From: an uncultured Lachnospiraceae bacterium
GTDB taxonomy: Bacteria > Bacillota > Clostridia > Lachnospirales > Lachnospiraceae
Assembly (NCBI GenBank): GCA_945919795.1
Contig: CAMEJJ010000003.1
Coordinates: forward strand, 155,057-219,056
Reading direction: 5' to 3'
DNA length: 64,000 bases
Shown piece by piece: positions 41,995 through 51,099 of the stretch. Made by a program: the position numbers and the translations under genes. How positions within the stretch are numbered: the first letter of the stretch is position 1; the number at the start of each line of letters is the position of its first letter. The notes beneath the pieces are model-generated. The model was given only the letters and a program-made list of their open reading frames with translations. It made no database searches and was not told the origin of the DNA.

Positions 41995-42471
41995 TTAAAA
42001 AATCCAGGACATAGGGGTAAAACTAATCCCATCTTTTAACTGTTGAAGATTCGTATCTACAAAACCGACTTTATGATAAAATCCCACAGCATAGGGCGAA
42101 GAATGAACGGTCAACCGGTATCCTCCTATGCTTTTTTCAAACTCTTTTAGTGTCTCCAAAAGCTTCCGGCCAATTCCGTTTTTGTGATAATTTTCATCAA
42201 CAAACAACAAAGACACATGTTCTTTGTCGCGAAGGGAGGCGACACCAATTAACTGTCCTCTGTAAAATGCTCCGTATACTTTATATTCTCCGGCCAAAAA
42301 CATACGGCGAAGGGTCTGATCCGTAATGAAATCCCTAAAATTTTGAATTCCCTCGGCAGAATACACATTTCCTTCAAACTTCAGGAACGTTCTCCAGGCC
42401 AGCCCCATCGCATCTTCCCATTCATTATTTTCAATCGGTCTCACTTCGACACTTTGACTTCCGATATCCAT
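41995..42471 (-). CDS. GNAT-family N-acetyltransferase
   Basis: 158-aa acetyltransferase. Core motif A: SLLFVDENYHKNGIGRKLLETLKEFEKS (acetyl-CoA pyrophosphate loop, N-G-I-G-R), followed by YRLTVHSSPYAVGFYHKVGFV. N-terminal NEWEDAMGLAWRTFLKFEG. Substrate unknown (small molecule or protein). GAGGATAGC upstream of the start. Only 14 bp after it (on the minus strand) the HD-GYP gene begins, so it may be co-transcribed; a functional link is not evident. Confidence 0.88.
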   Translation of the reverse strand: MDIGSQSVEVRPIENNEWEDAMGLAWRTFLKFEGNVYSAEGIQNFRDFITDQTLRRMFLAGEYKVYGAFYRGQLIGVASLRDKEHVSLLFVDENYHKNGIGRKLLETLKEFEKSIGGYRLTVHSSPYAVGFYHKVGFVDTNLQQLKDGISFTPMSWIF

Positions 42472-42510
42472 GCTATCCTCTGTAAGAAAAATTTGCCTAT
42501 TATCTTTTTA

Positions 42511-43488
42511 TTATACCACTTTATTTGTTAACGGCAAATTGTTTTCTACTGCATATGCATTTTCCAATGTTTGTAAAGCGATTGCGTCCATGGCTTCCTT
42601 CGTGAAAAACCCCATATGGGAAGTAATTAAGACATTGGGAAATGTCATCAATCTTGCCAAAACTTCATCCATAACAATATTTGTGGAACAGTCCTCGTAA
42701 AAAATCCCCTCTTCTTCTTCATAAACATCCAGTCCGACACCACCAAATTTTCCTGCTATCAGCCCTTCAATCAATGCTTCCGAATCAATCAGGGAACCTC
42801 TGGAAGTATTCACTAAATAAACCCCATCCTTCATCTTTTCGATGCTGCGTTTGTTAATCAGGTGTTTTGTTTCCGTTGTCAGGGGACAGTGCAGAGAAAT
42901 TACATCCGATTGTGCAAATAACTCATCCAATGGCACATACTCAACCGGAAGCTTTTCATTTGGGTAGGGATCATACGCCAAAATATCCATCCCAAATCCT
43001 TTCAAAATCCGAATCATTGCCTGTCCGATTTTTCCCGTTCCGATGACTCCGGCCGTCTTATGAAATAAATCGGTACCCATAAAACCATTGATATTCATAT
43101 TAAAATCCCTTGTCCGGTAAAATGCCTTATGGATACATCGGTTTACGGACAGCAAAAGACCGGTTGCATATTCCGCTACCGCTTCCGGAGAATAGCCGGG
43201 CACACGTAATACAGGAATTTTATCCTTTGCGGCTTTGATATCAACATGATTAAACCCCGCACTGCGCAATAAAATCGCTTTTATTTTCATTTCATACAAT
43301 TGCTCGATCATGGTCGCATCTACATGATCATTTACAAAAATACATATGGCATCATAGCCTTTTGCCAAAAATACGGTTTCCGGATTACAGGGCACATCAA
43401 TAAAACGAATCAAAAAATCATACTCTTTTGCCATAGGTTCAAATTTGGCCCGATCGTATGGTTTTGTTCCGTAAAATGCAATTTTCAT
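42511..43488 (-). CDS. ldhA: D-lactate dehydrogenase (2-hydroxyacid dehydrogenase family)
   Basis: 325-aa NAD-dependent enzyme; start MKIAFYGTKPYDRAKFEPMA at 43488 (AAGGATGATAACT site), the ATG at 43530 lacks a site. NAD-binding GVIGTGKIGQAMIRILKGFGM (about residues 147-167), catalytic residues in LLRSAGFNHVDI and VNTSRGSLIDSEALI (Arg) and the His of TSHMGFFTKEA. It reduces pyruvate to D-lactate, a competing route to PFL. D-lactate dehydrogenase is favoured over other members of the family by GYSPEAVAEYATGLLLSVNR. Confidence 0.9.
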   Translation of the reverse strand: MKIAFYGTKPYDRAKFEPMAKEYDFLIRFIDVPCNPETVFLAKGYDAICIFVNDHVDATMIEQLYEMKIKAILLRSAGFNHVDIKAAKDKIPVLRVPGYSPEAVAEYATGLLLSVNRCIHKAFYRTRDFNMNINGFMGTDLFHKTAGVIGTGKIGQAMIRILKGFGMDILAYDPYPNEKLPVEYVPLDELFAQSDVISLHCPLTTETKHLINKRSIEKMKDGVYLVNTSRGSLIDSEALIEGLIAGKFGGVGLDVYEEEEGIFYEDCSTNIVMDEVLARLMTFPNVLITSHMGFFTKEAMDAIALQTLENAYAVENNLPLTNKVV

Positions 43489-43627
43489 AGTTATCATCCT
43501 TTCTATTATGAACCGACACCGTTTTTTCAAAACCGGAAAACTTCACATGTTGTCTCTATCATGAAAATACGGTACCACTATACTAACTATGATTATTCTC
43601 ACATTTTACTTTTTATATTCTATTTTT

Positions 43628-43865
43628 CCCTTTTCGGATTTGTGTTCCCAATCTATATCTTTGCCCGCCGGCTTTTACGAGGTTTTGTGACTTTCTTAGC
43701 GGCATGACGAGCAAAAATAATGCCCGGTTTCAACTGTTTGAAGACGAAGTCTGAGTTTTGAAACCGAGCATTTCATAAATTTTTGTGAGCATGCCGCTTA
43801 GAAAGTCTAAAAACCGAAGTACGAGGCGGCAAAGATATAGATTGGGAACACAAATCCGAAAAGGG
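43628..43865. repeat. Large palindromic element C, copy 2 (complete, 238 bp)
   Basis: Perfect 38-bp terminal inverted repeats: CCCTTTTCGGATTTGTGTTC...TTTGCC at 43628-43665 and its exact complement at 43828-43865. Inside, the GCCGGCTTTTACGAGG...AGCGGCATG and CATGCCGCTT...GTACGAGGCGGC arms and the GGTTTCAA/TTGAAACC inner hairpin pair as well, so the whole element can form one long hairpin. No ORF. Copy 1 is at 34339-34689. Confidence 0.9.
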
Positions 43866-43874
43866 AATTATTTT

Positions 43875-44759
43875 TTATTGGAAAAGCCCTTTAAAGAATC
43901 CGGCAATCGAATCCATAATCTTGCCCAGTCCGGAAAAAAAGTTTTCCTCTGTTGCCTTGTTTAATAATTCATCTCCAAACTTGTCGTATAAGTCAGCTGC
44001 CTGATCCAAAAGCATATTGGGGTCCAATCCCAGCTTTTTGATTTTTAACATAAAATCGACAATCTGCTGTTCTTCACTGTCGTCCAGGGAAACGCCAAAC
44101 TTCTCTTCCCCTTCTTTGATTGCCTTGCGGATATCGTCTTCGTTTTCCAGCTCACCTGCCGCAAGTTTTGCTTTAATATACGCAATCAAAGCTTCCACTT
44201 CCTCATCACTGGCACTTTTTGTCACCAACTCTCCGGTCGTAACCAGCTCATTCATGGCCGTATCCAAAATTTCGTCCGAAATAGGTTCACCCGATACCTG
44301 CTCATATGCCTTTATGGCACCAATCAATCCGGCTGTTCCGGAAATCTGTGTGGGACCGACTACCATAATATCCGCATTTTCCACACCTGCGGTCAAAAGA
44401 GCATTGCGATACATGCCGGTTGTGCAATAATTGATATTTTGTGTGGTTACCACAACTCCGTGTCCTTCTTCTGCCGGTGTTACCATAACACTGGATAATG
44501 CTCTGGTACCAATCACGGAAGGGTCTACATAGGAATCCAGATATTTGTGCTCATCCTGATTGGTTATTGTAATAACGGTGTAGCCAGAAAGTTCTTCCTC
44601 GGAAACACCCATCATGGATAAAACGCTTGCCTTCTGTTCTGCCGAAAGATCTGCTCCCAAAGCAATAACGCCCTTATCTGCTCCTTCGGCACATACGGTC
44701 ATACCCCATAAAATCGTACAAAGCAATGCACCCAATAAGTAACGAAACCATTTTTTCAT
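43875..44759 (-). CDS. DUF1002 domain secreted protein
   Basis: 294-aa exported protein. Signal peptide at residues 1-24 (WFRYLLGALLCTILWGMTVCAEG). The main region fits DUF1002: GVIALGADLSAEQKASVLSMMGVSEEEL, VSTQNINYCTTGMYRNALLTAGVENADIMVVGPTQISGTAGLIGAI, then a helical acidic tail and a short amphipathic end MDSIAGFFKGLFQ. Related proteins exist in Bacilli (YpuA). Extracellular; function unknown. Ribosome site TAGGAGGAATG. Element C copy 2 lies just after its stop. Confidence 0.9.
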   Translation of the reverse strand: MKKWFRYLLGALLCTILWGMTVCAEGADKGVIALGADLSAEQKASVLSMMGVSEEELSGYTVITITNQDEHKYLDSYVDPSVIGTRALSSVMVTPAEEGHGVVVTTQNINYCTTGMYRNALLTAGVENADIMVVGPTQISGTAGLIGAIKAYEQVSGEPISDEILDTAMNELVTTGELVTKSASDEEVEALIAYIKAKLAAGELENEDDIRKAIKEGEEKFGVSLDDSEEQQIVDFMLKIKKLGLDPNMLLDQAADLYDKFGDELLNKATEENFFSGLGKIMDSIAGFFKGLFQ

Positions 44760-44850
44760 AAAACATTCCTCCTAACGAATATAGTAAAGATATCCCTCAT
44801 AACTGAATTCCGTCAGTAAGTGACAAAAGTAACTATTACCACTCACAACA

Positions 44851-45780
44851 TTATATATATTTTTGCAGCCAATTACAAATGTCTGCAAAAACAAGCTCTT
44901 TTTCCGGCTCTAACAGAATTTCATGGCGCGCATTATCATATAATTTCAATTCCACATCTGCAATTCCCAACTGCTGGTACTGCCGGTATACCTGCGTGAC
45001 TCCCTTACCGTAATTGCCCACCGGATCTTCCTTTCCGGCCATCAGTAAGATTGGCAAGTCCTTGGGAACATGTTTCAAAAAAGACATTTTATTTAAATTG
45101 GCTGACAATTGAAATATCGTATCAAACCCATTCACGGTAAATAAAAATCCGCACTGTGGATCATTCATATATTCATCAACTACTTTTTCATCGATGTTGA
45201 TCCAGTCAAAACAGGTTCTTTTTTCCGTGCGCCTATTATAGGAACCAAAAACCAGCCGGTCAATAAAAGCACTTTTTTCCCGGCTTTTTCCACATAATTT
45301 AAACAATCCGGAAACCAGTCTTGCCATATTCACCATAACAGGGCCGTTATTGGCAGTTCCACAGATAATTGCTCCGTTAATCCCTTGTCCGTAATGAATC
45401 AGATAATTACGCAAAATCAAGGAGCCCATACTGTGTCCAAGCATAAAATAAGGCAGATTCTTTTCGTGTTTCTGCATGTTTTCCTTTAGCCTGTGCTCAT
45501 CCGAAACCAAAACAGAAGCCGCATTTTTTTCACAAAAATAGCCGTAATCACCATAGTCTTTTGCACTTCTCCCGTGTCCGAGATGATCATCTCCCACCAC
45601 GATATAACCTTTTTGTGCCATATGGCATGCAAATTCATCATATCTTTCGATATGCTCCGCCATTCCGTGGATAAGTTGTAATATGGCAATCGGAGAAACT
45701 TCATCCGATTGCCATTTTGTTGCATAAATGGTATGAATTCCGTCTTTTGACGGAAAAGAAAACGTGGTTTTATTTACCAT
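44851..45780 (-). CDS. Alpha/beta hydrolase, monoacylglycerol-lipase-like
   Basis: 309-aa hydrolase from the ATG at 45780 (GAAAGGATTGTT upstream); a longer start at 45810 overlaps metG. Serine-hydrolase core: LQLIHGMAEHIERYDEFACHMAQKGYIVVGDDHLGHGRS, nucleophile elbow GHSMGSLILRNYL (Ser at about residue 110), acid ILLMAGKEDPVG and His in YDNARHEILLE. Likely cleaves a lipid ester (lysophospholipase or monoacylglycerol lipase type). Overlaps the metG end by a few bases if the long start were used; otherwise 27 bp downstream. Confidence 0.9.
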   Translation of the reverse strand: MVNKTTFSFPSKDGIHTIYATKWQSDEVSPIAILQLIHGMAEHIERYDEFACHMAQKGYIVVGDDHLGHGRSAKDYGDYGYFCEKNAASVLVSDEHRLKENMQKHEKNLPYFMLGHSMGSLILRNYLIHYGQGINGAIICGTANNGPVMVNMARLVSGLFKLCGKSREKSAFIDRLVFGSYNRRTEKRTCFDWINIDEKVVDEYMNDPQCGFLFTVNGFDTIFQLSANLNKMSFLKHVPKDLPILLMAGKEDPVGNYGKGVTQVYRQYQQLGIADVELKLYDNARHEILLEPEKELVFADICNWLQKYI

Positions 45781-45806
45781 AACAATCCTTTCAAAAGGTC
45801 TTTTCG

Positions 45807-47795
45807 TCAACAGATTTCGGCGCCGGCAGGCATGGGCTTTTCAGGCGTTACCAATGCAAGATTACCCTCTGCATCTTCTGCACACAAAAGCATTCCTTCC
45901 GATAATACGCCCGCAAGCTTGGCAGGTTTTAAATTGACTAATACCATAACCTGTTTTCCCACCATTTCCTCGGGAGTATAATAAGCCTTAATTCCGGAAA
46001 CGATCTGTTTGACCTGACTTCCCACCTGTACCTGGGAGCACAATAGCTTTTTGCTCTTTGGCACCGCTTCGCAGGAAATGATTTTTCCTACCTGGAACTG
46101 CATCTTTCCAAAATCGTCAAATGTAATTTCCGGTTTCGCTTCAATATCAATCACGTCTTCCGCTTTTTCTTCCGGTTCATCCACAATTCCTGCTGCGGCT
46201 TTTCTTTCCGCAAACATAGCTTCCGCTTTTTCTAATACTTCATTGACATCCAGTCTTGCAAACAGGATTTCGGGAGCATCGGTCACTTTATTTCCATCCG
46301 GATACAAACCGAATTTTTCAATATCATCAAAGCTGCGAAGCTCTGTATTTAACTGTGCTGCAATCTTAGCTGCGGTATCGGGCATAAAGGGCTCCAATAA
46401 AGAAGCGCCGATGACAATGCTCTCCACCAGATTATATAAAACAGTAGAAAGTCTGTCTTTTTTTGCCTCATCCTTGGCAAGTACCCACGGTGTCGTTTCA
46501 TCAATATACTTGTTGCAGCGTTTGAAGGTTGTAAAAATCTCTGAAATTGCATCCGCAACCCGCAGATCATCCATCTTACGTAAGACTCTCTTGTAAGTGT
46601 CTGTGACAACAGCTTTTAAGTCATCATCATAAGCTTTCTGCTCTGCATCGGCACTTTCTCCTTTGTTGGAAATCACACCGTCAAAATATTTATTGCTCAT
46701 GGAAATGGTACGATTTACCAGATTGCCCAATGTATTTGCCAGATCAGAATTCAGTCTTTCCACCATCAGTTCCCAGGTAATGACACCATCATTTTCAAAC
46801 GGCATCTCATGGAGAACAAAATATCTGACAGCATCCACGCCGAAGAAATCAATCAAATCCTCTGCATAAATAACATTTCCTTTGGATTTACTCATTTTTC
46901 CGTCACCCTGCAATAACCAAGGATGTCCGAATACCTGTTTCGGAAGCGGCTCATCCAAAGCCATTAAGAAAATCGGCCAGTAAATGGTATGGAAACGAAT
47001 AATATCCTTTCCGATCAGGTGAAGATCGGCAGGCCATAATTTCTGATACTGCTCTGAACTGTTACCGTCTGCATCATAACCGATACCGGTAATATAGTTT
47101 GTCAAAGCATCCAGCCATACATATACGACATGTTTATCATCGAAATCTACCGGAATTCCCCATTTGAAAGAGGTTCTGGAAACACAAAGATCCTGTAATC
47201 CCGGTAAAAGGAAATTGTTCATCATCTCATTTTTACGACTTACCGGCTGAATAAATTCCGGATGTGTATTGATATGCTCAATCAAGCGGTCCGCATATTT
47301 ACTCATTTTAAAGAAGTAAGCTTCCTCTTTTGCAGGCTTTACTTCACGTCCGCAGTCGGGACATTTTCCGTCTACTAACTGTGATTCGGTCCAAAATGAT
47401 TCACAGGGGGTACAGTACAGACCTTCATAAGCTCCTTTATAAATATCACCCTGATCATACAATCTCTTAAAAATCTTTTGTACCTGCTTTTCATGAGGCA
47501 CATCCGTGGTACGGATAAATTTATCATAAGAAGTATTTAACATGTCGCAGATATCACGAATCTGACCCGCAACATGATCGACAAATTCCTTGGGTGTAAT
47601 ACCTGCTTCTTCGGCTTTCAATTCAATTTTCTGACCATGCTCATCCGTCCCGGTCTGGAAAAACACATCATATCCGTCTTTTCTTTTAAAACGGGCAATA
47701 CTGTCTGCCAATACAATTTCATAACTGTTTCCGATATGCGGTTTACCGGATGTATAGGCAATCGCCGTCGTAATATAATACTTTCCTTTATTCAT
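45807..47795 (-). CDS. metG: Methionyl-tRNA synthetase
   Basis: 662-aa enzyme; start MNKGKYYITTAIAYTSGKPHIGNSYE at 47795 after TATAGGAGG. HIGH-type motif PHIGNS (about residue 20), zinc binding CTPCESF...CPDCGREV, KMSKS motif GDGKMSKSKGNV (about 315), anticodon-binding helices, and a C-terminal tRNA-binding domain (about 560-662: FDDFGKMQFQVGKIISCEAVPKSKKLLCSQVQVG). A complete 'tethered' type. Charges tRNA-Met and initiator tRNA. Confidence 0.97.
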   Translation of the reverse strand: MNKGKYYITTAIAYTSGKPHIGNSYEIVLADSIARFKRKDGYDVFFQTGTDEHGQKIELKAEEAGITPKEFVDHVAGQIRDICDMLNTSYDKFIRTTDVPHEKQVQKIFKRLYDQGDIYKGAYEGLYCTPCESFWTESQLVDGKCPDCGREVKPAKEEAYFFKMSKYADRLIEHINTHPEFIQPVSRKNEMMNNFLLPGLQDLCVSRTSFKWGIPVDFDDKHVVYVWLDALTNYITGIGYDADGNSSEQYQKLWPADLHLIGKDIIRFHTIYWPIFLMALDEPLPKQVFGHPWLLQGDGKMSKSKGNVIYAEDLIDFFGVDAVRYFVLHEMPFENDGVITWELMVERLNSDLANTLGNLVNRTISMSNKYFDGVISNKGESADAEQKAYDDDLKAVVTDTYKRVLRKMDDLRVADAISEIFTTFKRCNKYIDETTPWVLAKDEAKKDRLSTVLYNLVESIVIGASLLEPFMPDTAAKIAAQLNTELRSFDDIEKFGLYPDGNKVTDAPEILFARLDVNEVLEKAEAMFAERKAAAGIVDEPEEKAEDVIDIEAKPEITFDDFGKMQFQVGKIISCEAVPKSKKLLCSQVQVGSQVKQIVSGIKAYYTPEEMVGKQVMVLVNLKPAKLAGVLSEGMLLCAEDAEGNLALVTPEKPMPAGAEIC

Positions 47796-47925
47796 CGGTT
47801 TTACTCCTCCTATAGTAACATTTTCTCCCGATTTATCTTCCGGATTCATCGGAATCTTTACAAGGTTTGGGCACTTTTGTTTCCTTCTTTGAAATGGGAA
47901 GAAAATGAATATTTTCTCACGTTTC

Positions 47926-47954
47926 AGACTATCACATCATGCTTTTTGTGTCAA
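47926..47954 (-). promoter_or_regulatory. Promoter of metG
   Basis: On the minus strand TTGACA (47954-47949), 17-bp spacer, TAGTCT (47931-47926). The leader to the metG start is about 130 nt; I saw no T-box signature in it. Confidence 0.7.
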
Positions 47955-48053
47955 ATAAACACAGGCTTTGCACGATATGTTTTTCATCACACGCGCATTT
48001 TTTTCATTGGTCTGACATAAACATACTATGTATCAATATCTCCGGTGATTCCT

Positions 48054-49868
48054 ATGAAAAAAAAGGCTACTTATATTTGGGTTATTATTCTGGCAATTGT
48101 TTGCAGTTTCTCCTGTATCATACTTTATAAAGTGGAGTATCCCGGAAGAACACTCCGCCAGATTGCACAGAACCGGTTGCTTTCCCAGTCCGAAGAAAAT
48201 TCTCTTCTCGCCCATTTTACCTATCGCTATCCGGATAAAGCCGGTCTTCCTAAAGAGATTCGCATGCCTGTATACGATAAAGCACAGACAGCTCTTTGTA
48301 TCGAGAAAGACAAAGAAGATCTGGATACATTGAATCATCTGGATTTTTCTCATAGCACTCATAGTCTGTCCAAAACAACAATATGTCATTCATTGATGTT
48401 TTCTTTAAAACACAGTATTCAATTATCCTCTCTTCCTTATTTTGAAGAGCCTTTTACCCCATATAGCGGAGTTCAGAATGAATTACCAATTTTATTGACA
48501 GAATACTCGTTTGAAAAAGAAGAAGATGTCAAAAACTATCTGCAAATCCTTGCTCTGCTTCCCGAATATCTGGAAGGCTTGTGCCAATATGAAACGGAAA
48601 AAGCGGCTACCGGATTGTTTATGAGTGATTTTGCAGCAGACTGTGTTATCAACACATTAGATGATTTCTGCAACATGCCGGACGCTGAAAACATCTATCT
48701 GACAACCTTTGAGAGCAGGCTGAAAGAATTATATAAAAAACGAAAAATATCCAAAAAAGAGTATGCCTATTATTTAAACGAAAACGAACGCCTGATTAAA
48801 ACCGTACTTTTTCCGGCATATCAGAAAACCGGAGATTCTCTGACTTTGCTGAAAACAGGAGATAAATCGACTCCAAAAGGGCTTTGTTACTATCCGGACG
48901 GAAAACAGTATTATGAGACTTTGGTCTGCTCCGTTCTGGGAGAAGACCTTCCCATAACAGCATTAAAAAATGCTTTTTGCAGACAATTACAGGCAGATTA
49001 TGTAGAACTGAATGCGTTATTGCAAAGTCATACCGACTATTTTATTGACATCATGGGAAAAGAGGAGCAGTACGATCCACTGCTTTCCTTAAGCCCCGAA
49101 GAGTGTGTCCATATGTTACAACAGCTGATGGGAGAGGATTTCGGCACTTTGAATATGGATGATTATCCTTATGAAATTAAAAGCGTCGATTCCGTGATGG
49201 AAAGCTATACCAATCCCGCCTACTATTTTACTCCGCCTGCCGATGATACTGCTCATAATGTGATATACATAAATCATGCACAGACACCGGAAGGATTATC
49301 CTTATTTACAACACTGGCTCACGAAGGTTTTCCGGGGCACCTGTATCAATCGGTCACATGTGCCCACACGTTGTCTTCCTTCAGTCTCCCCTCCCTATCC
49401 GGCATTACCTATTACGGCGGATACCTGGAAGGCTATGCAACCTATATAGAATTTCTTTCATATGATTATGCCAAGCAGGCTGCTGCCAGACTGGCTTTAA
49501 ACGATCAGTCCTCTTATTACTACGACTATTTGATGTATCAGAGACGAATTTGCTTAAACCTCTTTTCCATTCTGGATATTATGATCCATTATGAAGGCGC
49601 CGGCTGTGATGATATCGCACCGTTTTTACGTCGTATCGGTATCACGGACGAACAGAATATTGCCAACATCTATAATTATATTGCCACCGAACCGGCAACT
49701 TACGTCAAATATTTTGGCGGATATCTCAAAATTCTGGAATGCAAAAACCTTGCCAAAGATGTCTGGGGAGAACGCTACAACGATCAGGATTTTCATGCAA
49801 CCCTGCTAAAATACGGTCCTGTCGACTTTTTTTCCTTAAAAAACGCAATCAAGGCAGAAATTCCTTAG
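48054..49868 (+). CDS. DUF885 family membrane-anchored peptidase-like protein
   Basis: 604 aa from the ATG at 48054 (CCGGTGAT upstream). Membrane anchor about residues 5-24 (KATYIWVIILAIVCSFSCII), then a long extracellular part. Late in the chain is HEGFPGHLYQSVTCAH, with the H-E-x-x-x-x-H arrangement seen in DUF885 proteins (related to carboxypeptidase-like metalloenzymes), then YYGGYLEGYATYIE (Glu ligand) and GVRRIGITDE-like context. Probably a zinc peptidase acting at the cell surface. A GXXXY-type ending with YGPVDFFSLKNAI matches the family. Plus-strand gene, divergent from metG. Confidence 0.88.
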   Translation: MKKKATYIWVIILAIVCSFSCIILYKVEYPGRTLRQIAQNRLLSQSEENSLLAHFTYRYPDKAGLPKEIRMPVYDKAQTALCIEKDKEDLDTLNHLDFSHSTHSLSKTTICHSLMFSLKHSIQLSSLPYFEEPFTPYSGVQNELPILLTEYSFEKEEDVKNYLQILALLPEYLEGLCQYETEKAATGLFMSDFAADCVINTLDDFCNMPDAENIYLTTFESRLKELYKKRKISKKEYAYYLNENERLIKTVLFPAYQKTGDSLTLLKTGDKSTPKGLCYYPDGKQYYETLVCSVLGEDLPITALKNAFCRQLQADYVELNALLQSHTDYFIDIMGKEEQYDPLLSLSPEECVHMLQQLMGEDFGTLNMDDYPYEIKSVDSVMESYTNPAYYFTPPADDTAHNVIYINHAQTPEGLSLFTTLAHEGFPGHLYQSVTCAHTLSSFSLPSLSGITYYGGYLEGYATYIEFLSYDYAKQAAARLALNDQSSYYYDYLMYQRRICLNLFSILDIMIHYEGAGCDDIAPFLRRIGITDEQNIANIYNYIATEPATYVKYFGGYLKILECKNLAKDVWGERYNDQDFHATLLKYGPVDFFSLKNAIKAEIP

Positions 49869-49886
49869 AATTCCTGCCTTGATTTT
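49848..49886. terminator. Bidirectional terminator
   Basis: AATCAAGGCAG pairs with CTGCCTTGATT, overlapping the stop codon of the plus-strand gene; TTTT follows on the plus strand. It can also end the minus-strand gene at 49896. Confidence 0.8.
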
Positions 49887-49895
49887 ACCCATCTT

Positions 49896-50927
49896 TCAGA
49901 TTTTTGCCTTCAGGCATCCGATATTTTTGATTAAGACCGAAACACTTCCGTCGCTTTCGGTAATAAATTCCACGCTGGAAGGATCGTTGTATTCCTTCAT
50001 GGGAATTTTTATTTCAATACCGGAATCGGTTTTTAAAACCTGCGTCTCATATTTGCGGACCGTTTTTTCACTCTGCGGCTTAATCTCCTCGTGAACCATA
50101 TCGTATTTTTCCATTTTTTCCTGAAATTCGTGTTTCAGATCCGGTTTTTCTTCAAAAATCTTTTCTGCAATATGTTCTACCGTAAATCCTCCGTTTTCCT
50201 CTAACTCCTCATGAATGATATTTTTGGCTTTCATATTGGCCTCAAACTGACAGCTTTCATCATAATAGCCGTTCTGCACGCTCTCTACGGCACGGCTTAC
50301 AATGGAAAGCTTGGATTTAGGCGACAGCTTTCCGGAGCATTTCAAAAACAGATAGGTAAAGTAATTGGTCTTTTCTCCGTTCACATCATATTTTTTCTCG
50401 ATAGCATAGACATTCAGGTCTTTTAACTGAATAATTGCAGCTTCCTGAAGGCGTTGGCTTTCCGTAGGAAGAATGGATTTATACTTAATGATCTGGTTTT
50501 CATTTTTTTCTTCCACGGACTGTGTTCTATGTGTATAAAACTCTTTATAATTCATTTTGAGTAACGCAAGATACGGTTCCTCTTTTGCATCAAAGCGCAC
50601 TACCATTAAGTCAGCAGGCGGAATGTCAATATTGCTGTTCATAATCTGATATAAATAATTTGCCATATCCTTACTGATATCAATAAAGTATTCTTCATCA
50701 TACTGGATCAGCATTTTATATACTTCCGATTCTTCTTTGTAAAATTGGCAGCTCTTACAGTCATCTCCGGATATGATTTTATAAATATGCTCTCTCAAAA
50801 AATCAGCCAGATCCGATCCAAATTCCAGTTCGCTGTCCGACAATACCGGCATGCCGACAGAAGAATCCAAAATATGTACAATTACTCTTTTAATCCGAAT
50901 ATCATCTTTTAACATAATTTCATTCAC
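49896..50927 (-). CDS. Nucleoid-associated protein (NdpA/YejK family-like)
   Basis: 343-aa protein beginning MNEIMLKDDIRIKRVIVHILDSSVGMPVLSD; the family hallmark is this N-terminal beta region and the LDL-rich middle (MVVRFDAKEEPYLALLKMNYKEFY, VESVQNGYYD). It probably binds nucleoid DNA. The ATG at 50927 and one 12 bp later (50915) are both possible. It contains a CxxC (DDCKSCQFY). The C-terminal domain has ISIKIPMKEYNDPSSVEF-type beta strands. Cytosolic; monocistronic. Confidence 0.8.
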   Translation of the reverse strand: MNEIMLKDDIRIKRVIVHILDSSVGMPVLSDSELEFGSDLADFLREHIYKIISGDDCKSCQFYKEESEVYKMLIQYDEEYFIDISKDMANYLYQIMNSNIDIPPADLMVVRFDAKEEPYLALLKMNYKEFYTHRTQSVEEKNENQIIKYKSILPTESQRLQEAAIIQLKDLNVYAIEKKYDVNGEKTNYFTYLFLKCSGKLSPKSKLSIVSRAVESVQNGYYDESCQFEANMKAKNIIHEELEENGGFTVEHIAEKIFEEKPDLKHEFQEKMEKYDMVHEEIKPQSEKTVRKYETQVLKTDSGIEIKIPMKEYNDPSSVEFITESDGSVSVLIKNIGCLKAKI

Positions 50928-51099
50928 TCTCTTTTTCCTTGGTTTTTCAAATTTACATTTTTCTGTCTCTTTTTTACAATTGTGTCGCTCTAAAAAATTG
51001 CTGTTTTACTCACAGATTTAGCGCTACTACATTATGTGAGAACGCATCTATGGTAATATGCAAATTTTGTGAAAGCACAATTGCAAAATGTATTTTTTT

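Noticed and set aside
43300..43707. 135-aa plus-strand ORF antisense to ldhA and into element C
   Set aside because: Antisense shadow of a well-supported gene, no ribosome site and unusual composition.
47796..47948. T-box leader for metG
   Set aside because: No AGGGTGG-type T-box core or terminator/antiterminator pairing was found in the leader.
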